Assembly (NCBI GenBank): GCA_022606425.2
Contig: JAHDVF020000590.1
Location: forward strand, 1,116,001-1,180,000
Reading direction: 5' to 3'
Origin: Lepidostoma basale
Lineage: Eukaryota; Arthropoda; Insecta; Trichoptera; Lepidostomatidae
Length of the DNA stretch: 64,000 bases
The translations under genes and the position numbers were made by a program. Of the stretch, positions 9,520 to 20,194 are shown piece after piece. The stretch's first letter is position 1, and each line of letters begins with the position of its first letter. A model generated the notes under the pieces. That model had not been told where the DNA came from, made no database searches, and was given only the letters and a program-made list of their open reading frames with translations.

Positions 9520-10615
9520 GTTTCAGCTTATATGGTAAATTATTGTCTCTCGGAAAAAGTAGCTTATCACCTAGATACAAAATTCACATAATTTTTATCT
9601 TACATATGGCATTTTCCAAAATGAGATGTTTGAAATACAATAATTAAAATATAGTGAGATGTTTTCACAGCGTGTTTTTTATCAACTTTTATATGTTTTT
9701 ATTTGTCATTTCATACTACAATAAGCTACAGATATAAAGTACAACTCCTCATTAACTCTACGCAAAGATGAATACAATTTTAATAACTTAATTGAACTTT
9801 ATTGCTTAAATAATGTGTAATTGGATTTTATGAACAAAACCGTAACAAAAGGTTTTAATTTTACCGGAGAAAAAAAAAGATAAAATCAGATTCTACATAA
9901 AATATAATGACGGGGTGCTGATTTTGTTTCGTTCATCGATTTTCAAAAGTCTTCACGGGCTAATCTTTCTTTATAGAGTGGGTGTATCAACACGACTCCA
10001 GACTATACTGGCGCAAGTTTTTAAAAATTCATCTTAAAATTTTCATAAAAAAAAATAATAAGTCTAAATATTAAAACAAAATCACTACAAAATGTTGAAA
10101 GAAAAACATTTTTGAATAGGAATGTTTTAGCATGTCATTAATATTATTAAAACATGTGCTTTATTTATTTTTATGAAAAAAAAATATATGACGATTTATT
10201 TAAAACAATTTAAATAGGTAAAAAAAGTTTATCGTCGAATGAAACTAAGTATGCCTACAAGCAATCAATATTTTTTTGCTATAACATACCTGTATTTCAA
10301 TATGTAACCAAACCTGTAAACCAAACATGTATCATGTTTGGCTTTTTAATTTTTATATAAAAATATAAAAAAGAAACATTTTACATTTTCTGTTTACTTA
10401 TATTGAGGATATATATATGTGTATAAAAAAATCTCATAGAAAAGATAAAAAGGCTGGATAAATATCCTAAATATATTTTTTTTACAATTATCTCCACATT
10501 ATTTTTACCTACTGCTTCGGAAAAGTTAAGTTTTTAACGTAAAAAAACATGCTTTATATAAAACATTGTCGTTCAAAGGATACGAAAAAAAAGTTTTACC
10601 GCAATAAAATGTGCA
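9520..10615. other. AT-rich DNA, nothing recognised
   Basis: A/T homopolymer-rich sequence with no coding, RNA or repeat signal that I can support. Confidence 0.3.
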
Positions 10616-10619
10616 ATCA

Positions 10620-10858
10620 TCGAAATTACAGCATGAATAGACCAGAAGAAGAAACTGAAGGGACCATGTAGCCAGAATGGATAGTGTCAGACTCGCATAT
10701 ACAACAGCTAACGAAATCCCCTCTTGACACCGTCCACCTGGAAGACCACCAAAGGGATGGAGGGACAGTTGGATGTCATCATCTCAAGAAACATAATGGC
10801 AATGTTACCGCTCGTCAGATTTATTAAAATAAAAAGAAGAAGACAAATAGAATCTTGT
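10620..10858 (+). mobile_element. RTE-b-like LINE 3' end (second GAA-tailed lineage)
   Basis: Across frames the plus strand gives 'RRNWRDHVARMDSVRLAYTTANEIPS.HRPPGRPPKGWRDSWMSSSQETQWQCYRS' and a terminal AAAAAGAAGAAGAC tail. The order 'ARM...GRPPKRW.DSW' followed by a GAA tail matches 20098-20190 and 62080-62510 on the minus strand. Confidence 0.65.
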
Positions 10859-10859
10859 G

Positions 10860-11330
10860 GTTATAGGGGATCAAGTAAACATTTTTGTATTCATATATTA
10901 ATTGTATTTGGTCCTCTGTTATTCTGAATCGATATCATATGTATGTGGGAGGATGCCAAACCGCCCGCGGGCCTATCACGACCTATCTCTGCTCCGTCAT
11001 CACTCTTTCTTTATGTTCCCTTTATATCCTCTCATACTCCCTCTCCTTCCGACTGCCTCAACAATTTATCGCCGCGGTCCTCCCTTCTCTCCCAAGCCTC
11101 CAGTCACGGGAATTCCGATTATTTTACAATTATCTTTTATAACATGGAAGTACAAAACTAATACCTAAGTTTTTGGCTTATGGGCGTAGTTGGGTTATAT
11201 GATTGCTTGTGAAACTGAGGTTGCCTGTATATTGACGTATTCATAAGGAATAATGTAGAACAAGTGCGTCAGTCATAAAATATTTACGTGTGAATATATG
11301 TAAGTGAATTGATTGTTTCATACGTAAAAA
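10860..11330. other. Unassigned; C-rich pyrimidine segment
   Basis: 10940-11110 is C/T-rich on the plus strand and open in three frames, which reflects composition. I do not recognise a product or repeat. Confidence 0.3.
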
Positions 11331-11334
11331 CAAA

Positions 11335-11400
11335 TTAGAAAGGCGAAACATGTCATTTCCATAAACGTTTCCATTCATTATTTCACGTGGAGTTTTACAT
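11335..11400 (+). repeat. FB1 repeat, short copy
   Basis: TTAGAAAGGCGAAACATGTCATTTCCATAAA, joined after a deletion to the outer CATTCATTATTT..GGAGTTTTACATT part. Confidence 0.55.
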
Positions 11401-12040
11401 TTTAGTAATTTATTTTTAAACTGCTATATTTGTTTGTTTTTTTTAGAATCAATCGGGCTAAAATTATTTTTAATAATATCTCATCACACATTAGGTGCTT
11501 TCCAAGAAAAACATATATGTTAAATATTATATATAAACTTATTGAACGCTAAGGAATTTAATTTATACCACACAATTTTTTCTGAAATGGCTAACCATTG
11601 TATTGAATTTGACCATAGTTTCGATAAAAATGACACAAAATTTCTACACACAGTTACAATAGCAATAAATTAAACAAACTTGAAATTTAGAAACCCCTTA
11701 AGTCGGTGAAAACATAATTAATAATCAGATTCCTTCTTTTAATCCTTTCTCCTTAAATACTTTGTCTACATTTAATCTCCCAAGCTCCCATTCCCAATCA
11801 AATGCAAATTAATCATTTATTAATTTGTATATAAATTATGTATATTCAAATGTATGATTTTTTTAAATTATATTTTTTATATTATCATCATTATTATTAT
11901 TAGTTCTTACTGTTAAAAAATAATTATAACTGCTTATTTTTTAACAATAAGAAAAACCCCAGGTTAATTTTTTATTTGAATTATTATATCAATTTTAAAT
12001 GCGTTTTATATTAGTCTTTCTTTGTTTAGTTTTTATTATA
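11400..12040. other. AT-rich DNA, nothing recognised
   Basis: Very AT-rich (long A/T runs, an ATT cluster at 11885-11900). No supported feature. Confidence 0.3.
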
Positions 12041-12045
12041 TTTTT

Positions 12046-12125
12046 ACACCTGAAGATGGAGGTATCCTCAAAACATGTCGTGTTTTTTAATATATTTTTT
12101 AATAATTAGTGGATTACACAAAGTT
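12046..12125 (+). repeat. FB-like single arm
   Basis: CACCTGAAGATG is followed by a hairpin GAGG-TAT-CCTC, then AAAACATGTCGTG and an A/T-rich body ending GTGGATTACACAAAG. This is the same module order as FB1/FB5 (GATG, stem, GAAAC-ATGTC, 'TGGAaTTcCACa' body), with GAAAC mutated to AAAAC. Confidence 0.45.
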
Positions 12126-12654
12126 ATTTTTAATTTCCTAAGTATAAATATTATATTTCACTAATTCTGCATTCGTTTTTGACCAGTTTTTGACCGGATT
12201 TTGTATCTTGATGCTTTTTTCTTATAACATGAAATGAATGAAAAAATACAAATAATTATTAATAATAATCAATCCGCCTAGTTATCAAAATTTGGAAATG
12301 AAACATTATGAAAAAATATAATTATTTTACTCAGATCCCTTGATGGAACGATATGTTTAATGCTTCCAGTTTTAATAACTTTTCACACTAAAAGTGCACA
12401 GTAGTTATTTAAAAAAATATGTTTTTTAAAAATTATTATTATGAAATTAAAATTGCAACATTACACATAAACGGCAGGTAATTTATAAAAATATTTTTTA
12501 CATTTTTTTATGTATGAACAAAGCACAACACCATCAAATATAATATATACCATATATTTAAAATATAATTAAATTATGCTTATTACTACCAAGGATACTT
12601 GTATGTGCATTTTTAGTAGTTTATTGTTTTTTATTTTATTTTTATTACTGGTAT

Positions 12655-12840
12655 CGACCCATAATTAGTCAGTCCGCTCCACGAGTGATCTACAGCTAAA
12701 ACTCAATACGCATGCGCAGCCGAGATCATCGCAGGATAGGGTCACGTCCGTTGATGCTCGCTATGGTATACGCGGACCACGGCCGGGCGGCGCACATAAA
12801 ATTTTACACCGCCGGTACCTACCTCAAATATTATTGCCAA
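12655..12840. promoter_or_regulatory. GC-rich island with NRF-1/EWG-like site
   Basis: A short GC-rich, CpG-containing island in AT-rich surroundings. ACGCATGCGCAG at 12708-12719 is close to the palindromic NRF-1/Erect wing consensus (TGCGCATGCGCA), a common core-promoter element of insect housekeeping genes. A second CpG-dense run (CGCGGACCACGGCCGGGCGG) follows at about 12771-12790. No ORF or splice pattern ties it to a gene, so a promoter is only a suggestion. Confidence 0.3.
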
Positions 12841-13235
12841 TTTTACCATTAAGGGGCCATTCACAACCACCATAAGAAATTCAAAATTACCGCACTAAAA
12901 ATATTGGGGTATTATTAAAAAAATATTTTTAATTTTGATTAACTGTTTATGAAGAAAACCGCTTGTTAAATTTTGCTCCAAGTACCTACCTACTATCGTA
13001 ATACGCCATGTTGGATAGATAGTTTAATGACAGTGGGTACCTACCCACTAAGAAGCCAAGAAATTATTTTAAAACATTTTGGGTTCTCATTACAATTAGA
13101 AAGAATGATTACCTTATATCACGTTAATTTACATTTTCCAGATTACCCTCCTAAATATAAATTATATCATAAAATACGTTATATATGTGTTATTGTATTC
13201 AACATTGTGGTATAAGGGATTTATTTAATTAATTA
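12840..13235. other. AT-rich DNA with an unassigned ORF
   Basis: An open frame of 80 codons (12973-13215, plus) has no recognisable domain and is embedded in AT-rich sequence. I treat it as chance. Confidence 0.25.
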
Positions 13236-13239
13236 TTTG

Positions 13240-13925
13240 ATTCAGACAATAAAGTGCTGCAGTCTCCTTGAAGACGTTCTTTATGTCTTAAATTCGATCC
13301 AGAAACAACAAGCTGTACATTTATAACACCATCATCAAGCCACTGACGACATATAATTCTGAGTCATGGACAATGACTCTTAAGGAACAACATAGAAACT
13401 ACTAGTTTACGAATATGATCCTAAGAATGATCCAAGGACCCAGACCTGGTCTTGAAGCGAGGGATAGGAGCAACCAAGAGATTCGCACAATAATCCAGCA
13501 ACCCTCTTTAACGAGCCTAGTGAGAACCGGTGGCCTAACATGGATTGAGTACGCATATCAAGCCATAGAGATCAAAGCAATCATGACCCTATATGCATCG
13601 AGGTCTCTAAAAAACTCTAGAAAGGCCGAGGCAGCCCCTAATGGATAATATTCTTGCAGATCTGGCTAGGTTTAGCGAAACGGACTGCTAGGAACAAAAG
13701 GCGCAGGATCCAAGAGCTAGGAATAAAATCATCAGAAGGCTAAAACTCTTCAATAGTTTTACTCCCATATGAATTGTGGTATCATCAAATGACAAAGCAA
13801 GATCCTTGAGGGCTGATGTAAATAGTTTTGTGCTAACAGCCGTTGCACGCGAGTTAGTCGATCCTAGGAGAAATCCGATGTCGATGATGGAGTAAAGTTA
13901 CTCTCATATGAAGTAAGTTAGTAAG
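13240..13925 (+). mobile_element. RTE-d LINE 3' region
   Basis: The plus strand reads 'KLYIYNTIIKPLTTYNSESWTM', then the open stretch from 13415 'MILRMIQGPRPGLEARDRSNQEIRTIIQQPSL', 'LTWIEYAYQA' and 'RKAEAAPNG' with stops afterwards. This follows the RTE-like order Y.TIIRPVLTYGSE.W, then R.IYGP..., then GH..R. The same lineage occurs on the minus strand at 63640-64000. GATCTGGCTAGGTTTAGCGA and 'GCGCAGGATCCAAGAGCT' are shared with it. Confidence 0.65.
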
Positions 13926-14820
13926 CATTAAAGTGGGTTCAATTCTGTCATATATTTCTTAATTATTTTTCAATATTTAATTTTTATTTTTACTCACATT
14001 GGGGCTTGTGAGAAATATAATTTTATTCATTATAGACATTATGACATTAAAGTATACACTTTGTGGTCGCTCATAATAACTTAACAGTAATTTTTATGAC
14101 TTTGTTGACACCTATTAGTATATTCTCAACCGGTTTTAATACTATTACCGGTTTATTGAAATACTTATTCACCGAAGTGATCAATATTACAATAAATTTA
14201 AAAAAATACGTTTTTTTCTGGAATTTTGAATTTGTTATTTTAATATATTAAGAAAAACCTTTGGAGTTAAACTTCTATATGCCCGAGATCCTAGACCAAA
14301 TTTGAAACGGAAGAAATAAACATGTATTGTATTTTAAAATCTATCCTCTGCTCACCTGACTTTTTTAATAACGTGAAAATAATGTAGAAATAATTACTTT
14401 CATAAATATAATAATTAATTAGATTGGTAATTGTACATCGTAATAAGAAGAGAAATTGATATCCTGGGATACTTAGGGAAGAACTTAATTTTTGATCCAC
14501 GTGTCGGAGGGAATGGAGTCACGCTCGGGACAAAAGAAATACCCTTTGATGGTAATTGAAAGCGCTTCACTTTATTCTTTTTAGAGCTTAATGCCTGGAA
14601 AATCTTTTCTAAATCTTCTCACATCAAACTCAACCATCTTGCCCGCCTCGCCGGTACGTAGCCTAGCTCCATCTCAACGAATGAAGAAACTCCAGTGATC
14701 TGATACTAAATGTAAGATTTATTCTGTTCAAAAACTCCCGAAATTGGTTTATTGAAAACTTAAGTGTTAAAATTGACAGTACTTATTAAACTGACTTATT
14801 AAACTAACATGACTGCATCA
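13925..14820. other. AT-rich DNA, nothing recognised
   Basis: No coding or repeat signal. 14490-14700 is somewhat less AT-rich and unique. Confidence 0.3.
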
Positions 14821-14825
14821 TAAAT

Positions 14826-15152
14826 AAAATAAAAAAAGATCCCTGAGATGGTTTGGACATATGGAACGAATGGATAAGAGTAGAATGGTTTAAAAGTTGT
14901 ACACAAGCAGCGTGAGTGGGAAAAGAAGCCGAGGACGACCGAGGAAAACATGGCATGACCAAATTAATCAATTACTAAAAGGCGGTCACATTCGAAGTCG
15001 GAATAATCGACGTGCGCGCATGGTGCGATGTATGAATGTAGAGGAATCCCGAGAGGTATGCCAGGACAGGCCATTGTGGCTATCCATCCTTTCTGCCTAC
15101 CCCTCCGGAGAAATGGCGTGATGGTTAGTTAGTTAGTCAGTTAGTACTTATT
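14826..15152 (+). mobile_element. RTE-a LINE 3' end, well preserved
   Basis: 5'-truncated RTE-like copy. The plus strand reads 'LRWFGHMERMDKSRMV' and, after a stop, the open stretch 14897-15121: KLYTSSVSGKRSRGRPRKTW, HDQINQLLKGGHIRSRNN, VEESREVCQDRPLWLSILSA, YPSGEMA stop. The RGRPRKTW..D motif and the W.S.LS.YP end are typical of RTE/CFDP2-like elements. The tail is ATGGTTAGTTAGTTAGTCAGTTAG. It is nearly identical over the shared part to 30700-31125, suggesting recent activity. Confidence 0.82.
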
Positions 15153-15154
15153 AA

Positions 15155-15760
15155 ACTGAATTTGTAAAGAATATAAAATATATTACATTTGTTATCTAAT
15201 GTGAATAAGCTGAAAGGGTTTTTTTCGTGTATTATGTATGCAATAAAACATTTATTAACGCTTTGTCAATCAGGCCATGGTAGAGTTAATACTTAGATAA
15301 GTATGTAATTCACCTCTGAAACGTTTTTGATAAAAACTAGTATCTCTGAATATTTTCGATTATTTTAATGTATTACATGTGTCTATAAAAGAATGCATTA
15401 TTTAAAATAATGATTTATTTAGTTAAAATAAGATTTTTTTGTCCTTATTAAAAAATATTAATATTTTATTTATAATACAAATTTCATTTTGACTAACTTT
15501 GTTTCATATCTTTTTTGATCTTAATTCTCTGCTCGAACTTAATTAATCCGTTTTATAAGCGACACTTTGAGCGCTTTGAACTTAACTCTTGTCTGGAAAT
15601 GCTTTGGGACTACTCATCCCCTGCGTGACGTCACTTTGATAATATACCATTTGTGGGACGAACTTGCAGAAAAATATTAAGTCATTGAGAATAGCAATCA
15701 TAAACATCGTTGTACAGATAGCCCAAGTCTTCGCACGCGACGAGAGTCTTCTTTTACTTC
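15155..15760. other. AT-rich DNA, nothing recognised
   Basis: No supported feature. Confidence 0.3.
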
Positions 15761-15761
15761 A

Positions 15762-16085
15762 ACTCACTTATCTCTTTCTTCTTCCAGTGCCCTGTCGGGT
15801 CCCCACAACGTTGGCGATTACATCGGCGAACCTGTCTCTGTCCTGCGCCGCTTGGAACAGCTCCTCCACACTTCGGATGCCGGTCCACTCCCTCACGTTT
15901 CGCAGCCAGGACATTTGTCTCCTACCGGGCCCTCAGCGTCCCTCAACTTTCCCCTCCAATATCAGTTGGAGAAGGTTCCGAACCTTGATAGTTGATAACA
16001 GTTCCCTGTCAACTCTAGCTCGCCTCAGGACTTCGGTATTGGTAATGGTATGTGGCCCATGTCTGTCCCGGGAATTCTGAGCATT
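15762..16085 (-). mobile_element. RTE-b LINE 3' end
   Basis: The minus strand reads 'LLQLILEGKVEGR.GPGRRQMSWLRNVREW', 'TGIRSVEELFQAAQDRDRFADVIANVVGT', and then a GGGCACTGGAAGAAGAAAG tail at the left. The matching plus-strand ORF is an antisense shadow. A deletion near 15968-15985 removes the 'LGHxxR' block present at 53540-53640. Confidence 0.72.
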
Positions 16086-16089
16086 CGGC

Positions 16090-17530
16090 GATGGACCCAC
16101 ATTTCAAAACTCACTTATACTCTGGTCAAACATCCATCTAGATTTTAAACCTTGCGAATCATCTGTGTCTTGTTTATTAATGCATTGTTATCATAAAAAA
16201 ATATTGAATTTGTAGAAAAAACGTGGAAATGATAATTTTCAGATCCTATTTTATTAACGGTCACTCAAGAATATAACTGTTTTGTAATTGAATCGAATTA
16301 TAAATTTATTAACAATCTATATGATGGAAAACAGGTAATGCATATTAGAAAATAATGAGCAATTTATTTTGAAAAACATTACACTTATTTACGGAACGTA
16401 AAACGTAGAAACAAAATTCCATATACTCGTACATTGGTCTCTGTAAATCGAGGAATTGGTGTATACTGGCTTATTGTATAAAATTGTATAAAACTAGTTT
16501 AGTATTTAAGAGTATTTTTGTATTATATGCTACGATGAAAATTAAAAAAGAAAACTTATCCACATAAAGCGGTTATTATAAATTTTCCACCTACATCCAT
16601 TAGTCAGGAAAAAACGTTAATATTTTATAAACAAACCACAATTTTTCAAACATGTGGCCATGCTTCTCACTATGTAATTACTAGGAACACGAACAGAAGT
16701 TGCTAACATGCCAGGACGGCGCAAAGTGAGTGCATTATTAAGTGGAGTAAGTTATTATCCGGTACAATATGTATCCCCAGTCGTAAACGGTGGTCATCTG
16801 AGCGAGCTGAATAATTGCTCGGAGTGGGAAAGCAGACTGCAAAGGACATTGGCTCGTGAAGGAGTGACAGAGGTCTTAAACCGCTGATTAAGACCGCAAT
16901 AAAAGTTTAATCGCCGCCACACACCTAAACTGTTGATTAACATCGCACAAATATGACACTGTGATCACATCGATATTGATTACACTACCTATAATGCGAT
17001 GTTGTAGGGATCAGAGATCATTTTATTAAGTGGGACCAGATTTTGAATTAAGAAGCCTTTATGTATTGTATGAACATGAGAAATAGAGGATCTCGAGTGA
17101 CCCTGATTATATGGACTGGAGTGTTTTATATGATCTCGAAGATTCTTTCCAAGTAACAGAATTTACTGAAAAAAATAGTAATATAATAAACTCTCTAATA
17201 ATAACTTTTCTGAATTTGCAAACCATCTGATTGAAAAAGATCATTCATTTAATAAAGATAATAGCGTTGGAATTCTGCATGTTAATAATAAAAATATATA
17301 TAGCTTTGAACAATCTCGAAATTTTAGAAACTAATAAAGCAATTGAAAATAAAGAAAATATTATAAATAATCAAATAAATTTAACGTCTGTTATATCACG
17401 TAAAAACCTGAACCCCGATAAGAACTTGAAATTATTATTTTAAATTTCAAATTTATTCATAATATTTGTTATAACAAAAGCATAAACGTTCCGAAATAAA
17501 TCATTTTAAGATCTGTCAAAACTGACAATC
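16090..17530. other. AT-rich DNA with a moderate unique segment
   Basis: 16660-16960 is less AT-rich (CCAGTCGTAAACGGTGGTCATCT onwards) and unique. No exon or repeat is recognised. The 70-codon ORF at 17231-17443 is A/T-driven. Confidence 0.3.
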
Positions 17531-17534
17531 TCTT

Positions 17535-17640
17535 CTCCGGTCTCAATCTAATGATTGGTCTGCAGCAAGGCGACGCATCTCCTCTTCCACTCCGCTCGGT
17601 CCTCGGCAACTCTCTTCAACTCCGCAACTGACCATATATT
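17535..17640 (-). mobile_element. RTE-like LINE terminal fragment
   Basis: The minus strand reads 'VAELKRVAEDRAEWKRRCVALLQTN' and a GACCGGAGAAGAGATTG tail. The 'ELKxxAEDRxEWKR' block is typical of the C-terminus of RTE-like polyproteins. Confidence 0.55.
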
Positions 17641-17680
17641 TAAACACTGTTATAATATTTTTAATATTCACATAATATCA

Positions 17681-17760
17681 CTGATGAAGGGCTGGTTAGT
17701 CCAAAACATGTATGAGATTTAATTTAATTTTTTTATAAATGTGAGCATTGTATACAAAGT
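17681..17760 (+). repeat. FB-like single arm with CTGATGA core
   Basis: CTGATGA at 17681 is followed by an A, a 5-bp hairpin GGGCT/AGTCC (one G-U pair), then AAAACATG at 17703-17710, where other families have GAAACATG. The AT-rich body ends TTGTATACAAAG. Confidence 0.5.
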
Positions 17761-18107
17761 ATCTATAAAAAAAGAAATATTAATATAATATTGATCAGAT
17801 ATTCGTATGCATAAATGTTTACATCCAAGTTAATATTTTAACAACATTTCTTTTAGTTTTTGGTTTTTTAGGTCAATATAAAATATTATGTATCGTGAAA
17901 TTACATATATTTTTAAAAAGTATTATATTTAAATTTTAATCCAAAACAAAAATTTATGGCAAATATAAAAAGAAGAAACTAAAAAATAAGTCTAAAAAAC
18001 ATGTTTTAGAATGATTGTACAAACCGTTAGAAAAGGTTTATTTATTGAACTTTTAGTTATCATTTGATTGACGTGATGCGAAAGTACATGTTATTATTAT
18101 TTTTTTT

Positions 18108-18314
18108 TTTTCGGCATTACAGCGCGAACTAAATCGATGTAAATGGTATAGCTATCATATTGGTTCTCATGACACGTGATAGGTAGCTAATCTATTGCCA
18201 TTTTATTGTCACGTAAATTCTGCAGTAGGCCAAAGACAGTGTGACAATCACACTGCTATCGAACCCGGTACGTGTGTGACAGTCATAACACTTGCCACTC
18301 GGCCACGAAGGTTA
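18108..18314 (-). mobile_element. SINE-1, nearly full-length
   Basis: The minus strand begins CTTCGTGGCCGAGTGG (A-box-like), then GTGTTATGACTGTCACAC, CGGGTTCGATAGC (B-box-like), and the AGTGTGATTGTCACACTG hairpin. The body follows: GTAGAATTTACGTGACAA, GGCGAT..TAGCTACCTATCACGTG, and ..CATCGATTTAGTTCGCGCTGTAATGCCGAAAAA. This is the best copy for defining the 3' end. Confidence 0.78.
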
Positions 18315-19015
18315 TCAAATCAAATATTTAATACAGCAATTAAAAGAATATTATATTACTTTGTAATGAAAAGTGTGCTAATGCTTAATATCAAAAATCT
18401 ATTTACTTTTTGTTATTAATACAATAGTTTCAGTCATATTAAATAAAAAAGTTATTTTGTTTATGTTTATTGTAATATTTCAAAATGAAATTTTAACCGA
18501 CTAAGAAAGTCAAACAAAAGATATTAAAATTTTATTTAATTGTCTCAAGAAGTTGACTCTGTAATCGAGTATCCCTTGTTAGTATTGACTCGCAGTCTCG
18601 TTTAAAGCATTTCAAGTTCTGCAAACAGCCTGAAATAGGACTCCGGCAAACAGAAAACGCAGGGCAATTGCATCAGTCTTTTTCGGTTCTCCTTGATAGC
18701 TAGTATTATTCTCTCGCACTTTCTTTGTTTGCCCTTTGAGTCACCGAGTGTTGACGCACTAATTCGCAATCTCATGTGTTACTAAACCCGCGTAAGCTTA
18801 AACAGGGAAAGTTGAATATTGGTCCCATTGTTATGAAATGAGAAATAAATCAATGTTTGCGCTCGATTAAATTTAACTTATTTGTGGTGTTTCATTTTCA
18901 ACGAGTCATTGTATTATTATTGTTGAAGGCTTTTGTTTGAAATTTTAGAAAGTAATTTCATCTTTCCAAAGTATTCCTATGATTTGTTTAATTAATTAAT
19001 AGAAATATAATTTTA
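18315..19015. other. Mostly AT-rich; unique island at 18.56-18.80 kb
   Basis: 18545-18800 has higher complexity and lower AT than its surroundings and is not repeated in the window. It is a candidate conserved non-coding element. No gene is seen. Confidence 0.3.
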
Positions 19016-19017
19016 AA

Positions 19018-19465
19018 ATGCTTCTACCGACCCTTATGGTGCACTTAAAGTTGTCATTGCAAACAAAAACCTATCCAAAAAAGCTAGAATGGCAGTGCAC
19101 AATGGTGTTCTTCTACCGACCCTTATGTATGGAAGTGAAACATGGAATTGGCAAAAGAAGGATGAGAGTAGAATAAATGCAGTAGAAATTAGATATCTTA
19201 GATGAATGTGTCCATACTCTGTATATGATAGAGTGTCGAATGAAAATATAAGAAGTGAATGCGGTGCGAACTATGGTGTTATGAACAAAATAATGAAAGG
19301 ATCATTAAGATGGTTTGGACATTTGGAAAGAATGAATGAAGAAGATTGGTAAAAAAATTTATATGTTAAGGATGTAAATGGAACCAGAAATAGAGGAAGA
19401 CCGAGAAAAACGTGGCACGATCAAATAAATCAAATTTTGAATGTCGGCCATGTGAGGAGTTACTA
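19018..19465 (+). mobile_element. RTE-a LINE 3' region
   Basis: Plus strand: 'VLLPTLMYGSETWNWQKKDESRINAVEIRYLR', stop, 'MCPYSVYDRVSNENIRSECGA', 'MNKIMKGSLRWFGHLERMNEEDW', 'VNGTRNRGRPRKTWHDQINQILNVGHVRS'. The order matches the RTE-like C-terminal region. The beginning overlaps a short duplication (CTTCTACCGACCCTTATG at 19020 and 19110). It lacks the TTAG tail. Confidence 0.75.
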
Positions 19466-19589
19466 GATTAGATAATATTTTCACTCACAGAAAAAATTTA
19501 ATTGATTTTATTATTAATGAATTAAAACACTGTATATGTATATAAAGGACTGTATATAAAGGACTAAGTTTACAATAGTGTCACCAGTC

Positions 19590-19727
19590 TGTCGATGCCA
19601 GCGAGCCTGGCGAAACCGGTCGCTGTCTAAATAAAGACAAAAGTGGAAGTAGTTAAAAAACATTGTTTTATTTAATTATTATTAAAAATGAACTTCCATC
19701 AAGAGATTTCAGTAAAATCATTTGATT
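19590..19727 (+). repeat. FB4 repeat, single arm
   Basis: Almost identical to 43834-43975: CAGTCTGTCGATGCCAGCGA, GCCTGGCGAAACCGGTCGCT, GTCTAAATAAAGACAAAAGT, then AATGAACTTCCATCAAGAG. A perfect GCCAG/CTGGC stem sits directly before GAAAC. GTC.AAATAAAGAC forms a second small hairpin. Confidence 0.7.
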
Positions 19728-19950
19728 AAATTAAAACACTGTTTTTTCTACTTTTGAGTTTATTTTTCTCGACATGTTTCGAAGGTTTATACCTTCATCA
19801 TCGGTAGAACGATATAAACAGAGATGATGAAGGTGTAAGCTTATGAAACATGTCGAGAAAAATAAACCCAAAAATGTTATGTTTTAATTCATAAAAAATC
19901 GTCATTATGGAATTCCACAGTGTCAACGCCTTAAGTTTATCTAAAATTAA
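19728..19950. repeat. FB5 inverted pair
   Basis: Arms 19728-19803 and 19822-19890 are reverse complements with about 85% identity: GATGATGAAGGT.TAA, ..GAAACATGTCGAG, AAAAATAAACYCAAAA, and a GTTTTAATT end. The centre is about 18 bp. Each arm has GATGATGA, a short imperfect hairpin and GAAACATGTC. Beyond the right arm, CGTCATTATGGAATTCCACA (19899-19918) continues into the family body. Related pieces are at 23955-23985 and within 53300-53384. Confidence 0.65.
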
Positions 19951-20097
19951 TTAAATTTACTATATAAATATTATTATTTTTTAATTAATATATTTTATTT
20001 TCAATGAAATTCTTGCGACAGTTGTTTAATTAACCGATATAATGAGATAACCTACATCATCAGATGATACAATCAACGTTAAATTTAATATCATAGT

Positions 20098-20192
20098 CCT
20101 CTTCTTCTTCCTATTGGTTTAAGTAGTATGATCAATTTGTGATGGTCGGGTGTCTTGGAATGATGACGTCCAGCTGTTCTTCTATTTCATTT
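20098..20192 (-). mobile_element. RTE-b-like LINE 3' terminus
   Basis: CTCTTCTTCTTCCTATTGGT is the reversed GAA tail. The adjoining GTGATGGTCGGGTGTCTTGG and GATGACGTCCAGCTGTTCTT resemble the 3' end at 62085-62180 on the same strand. Confidence 0.5.
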
Positions 20193-20194
20193 TT

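Noticed and set aside
15664..16080. 138-codon plus-strand ORF
   Set aside because: Antisense shadow of the minus-strand RTE-b C-terminus.
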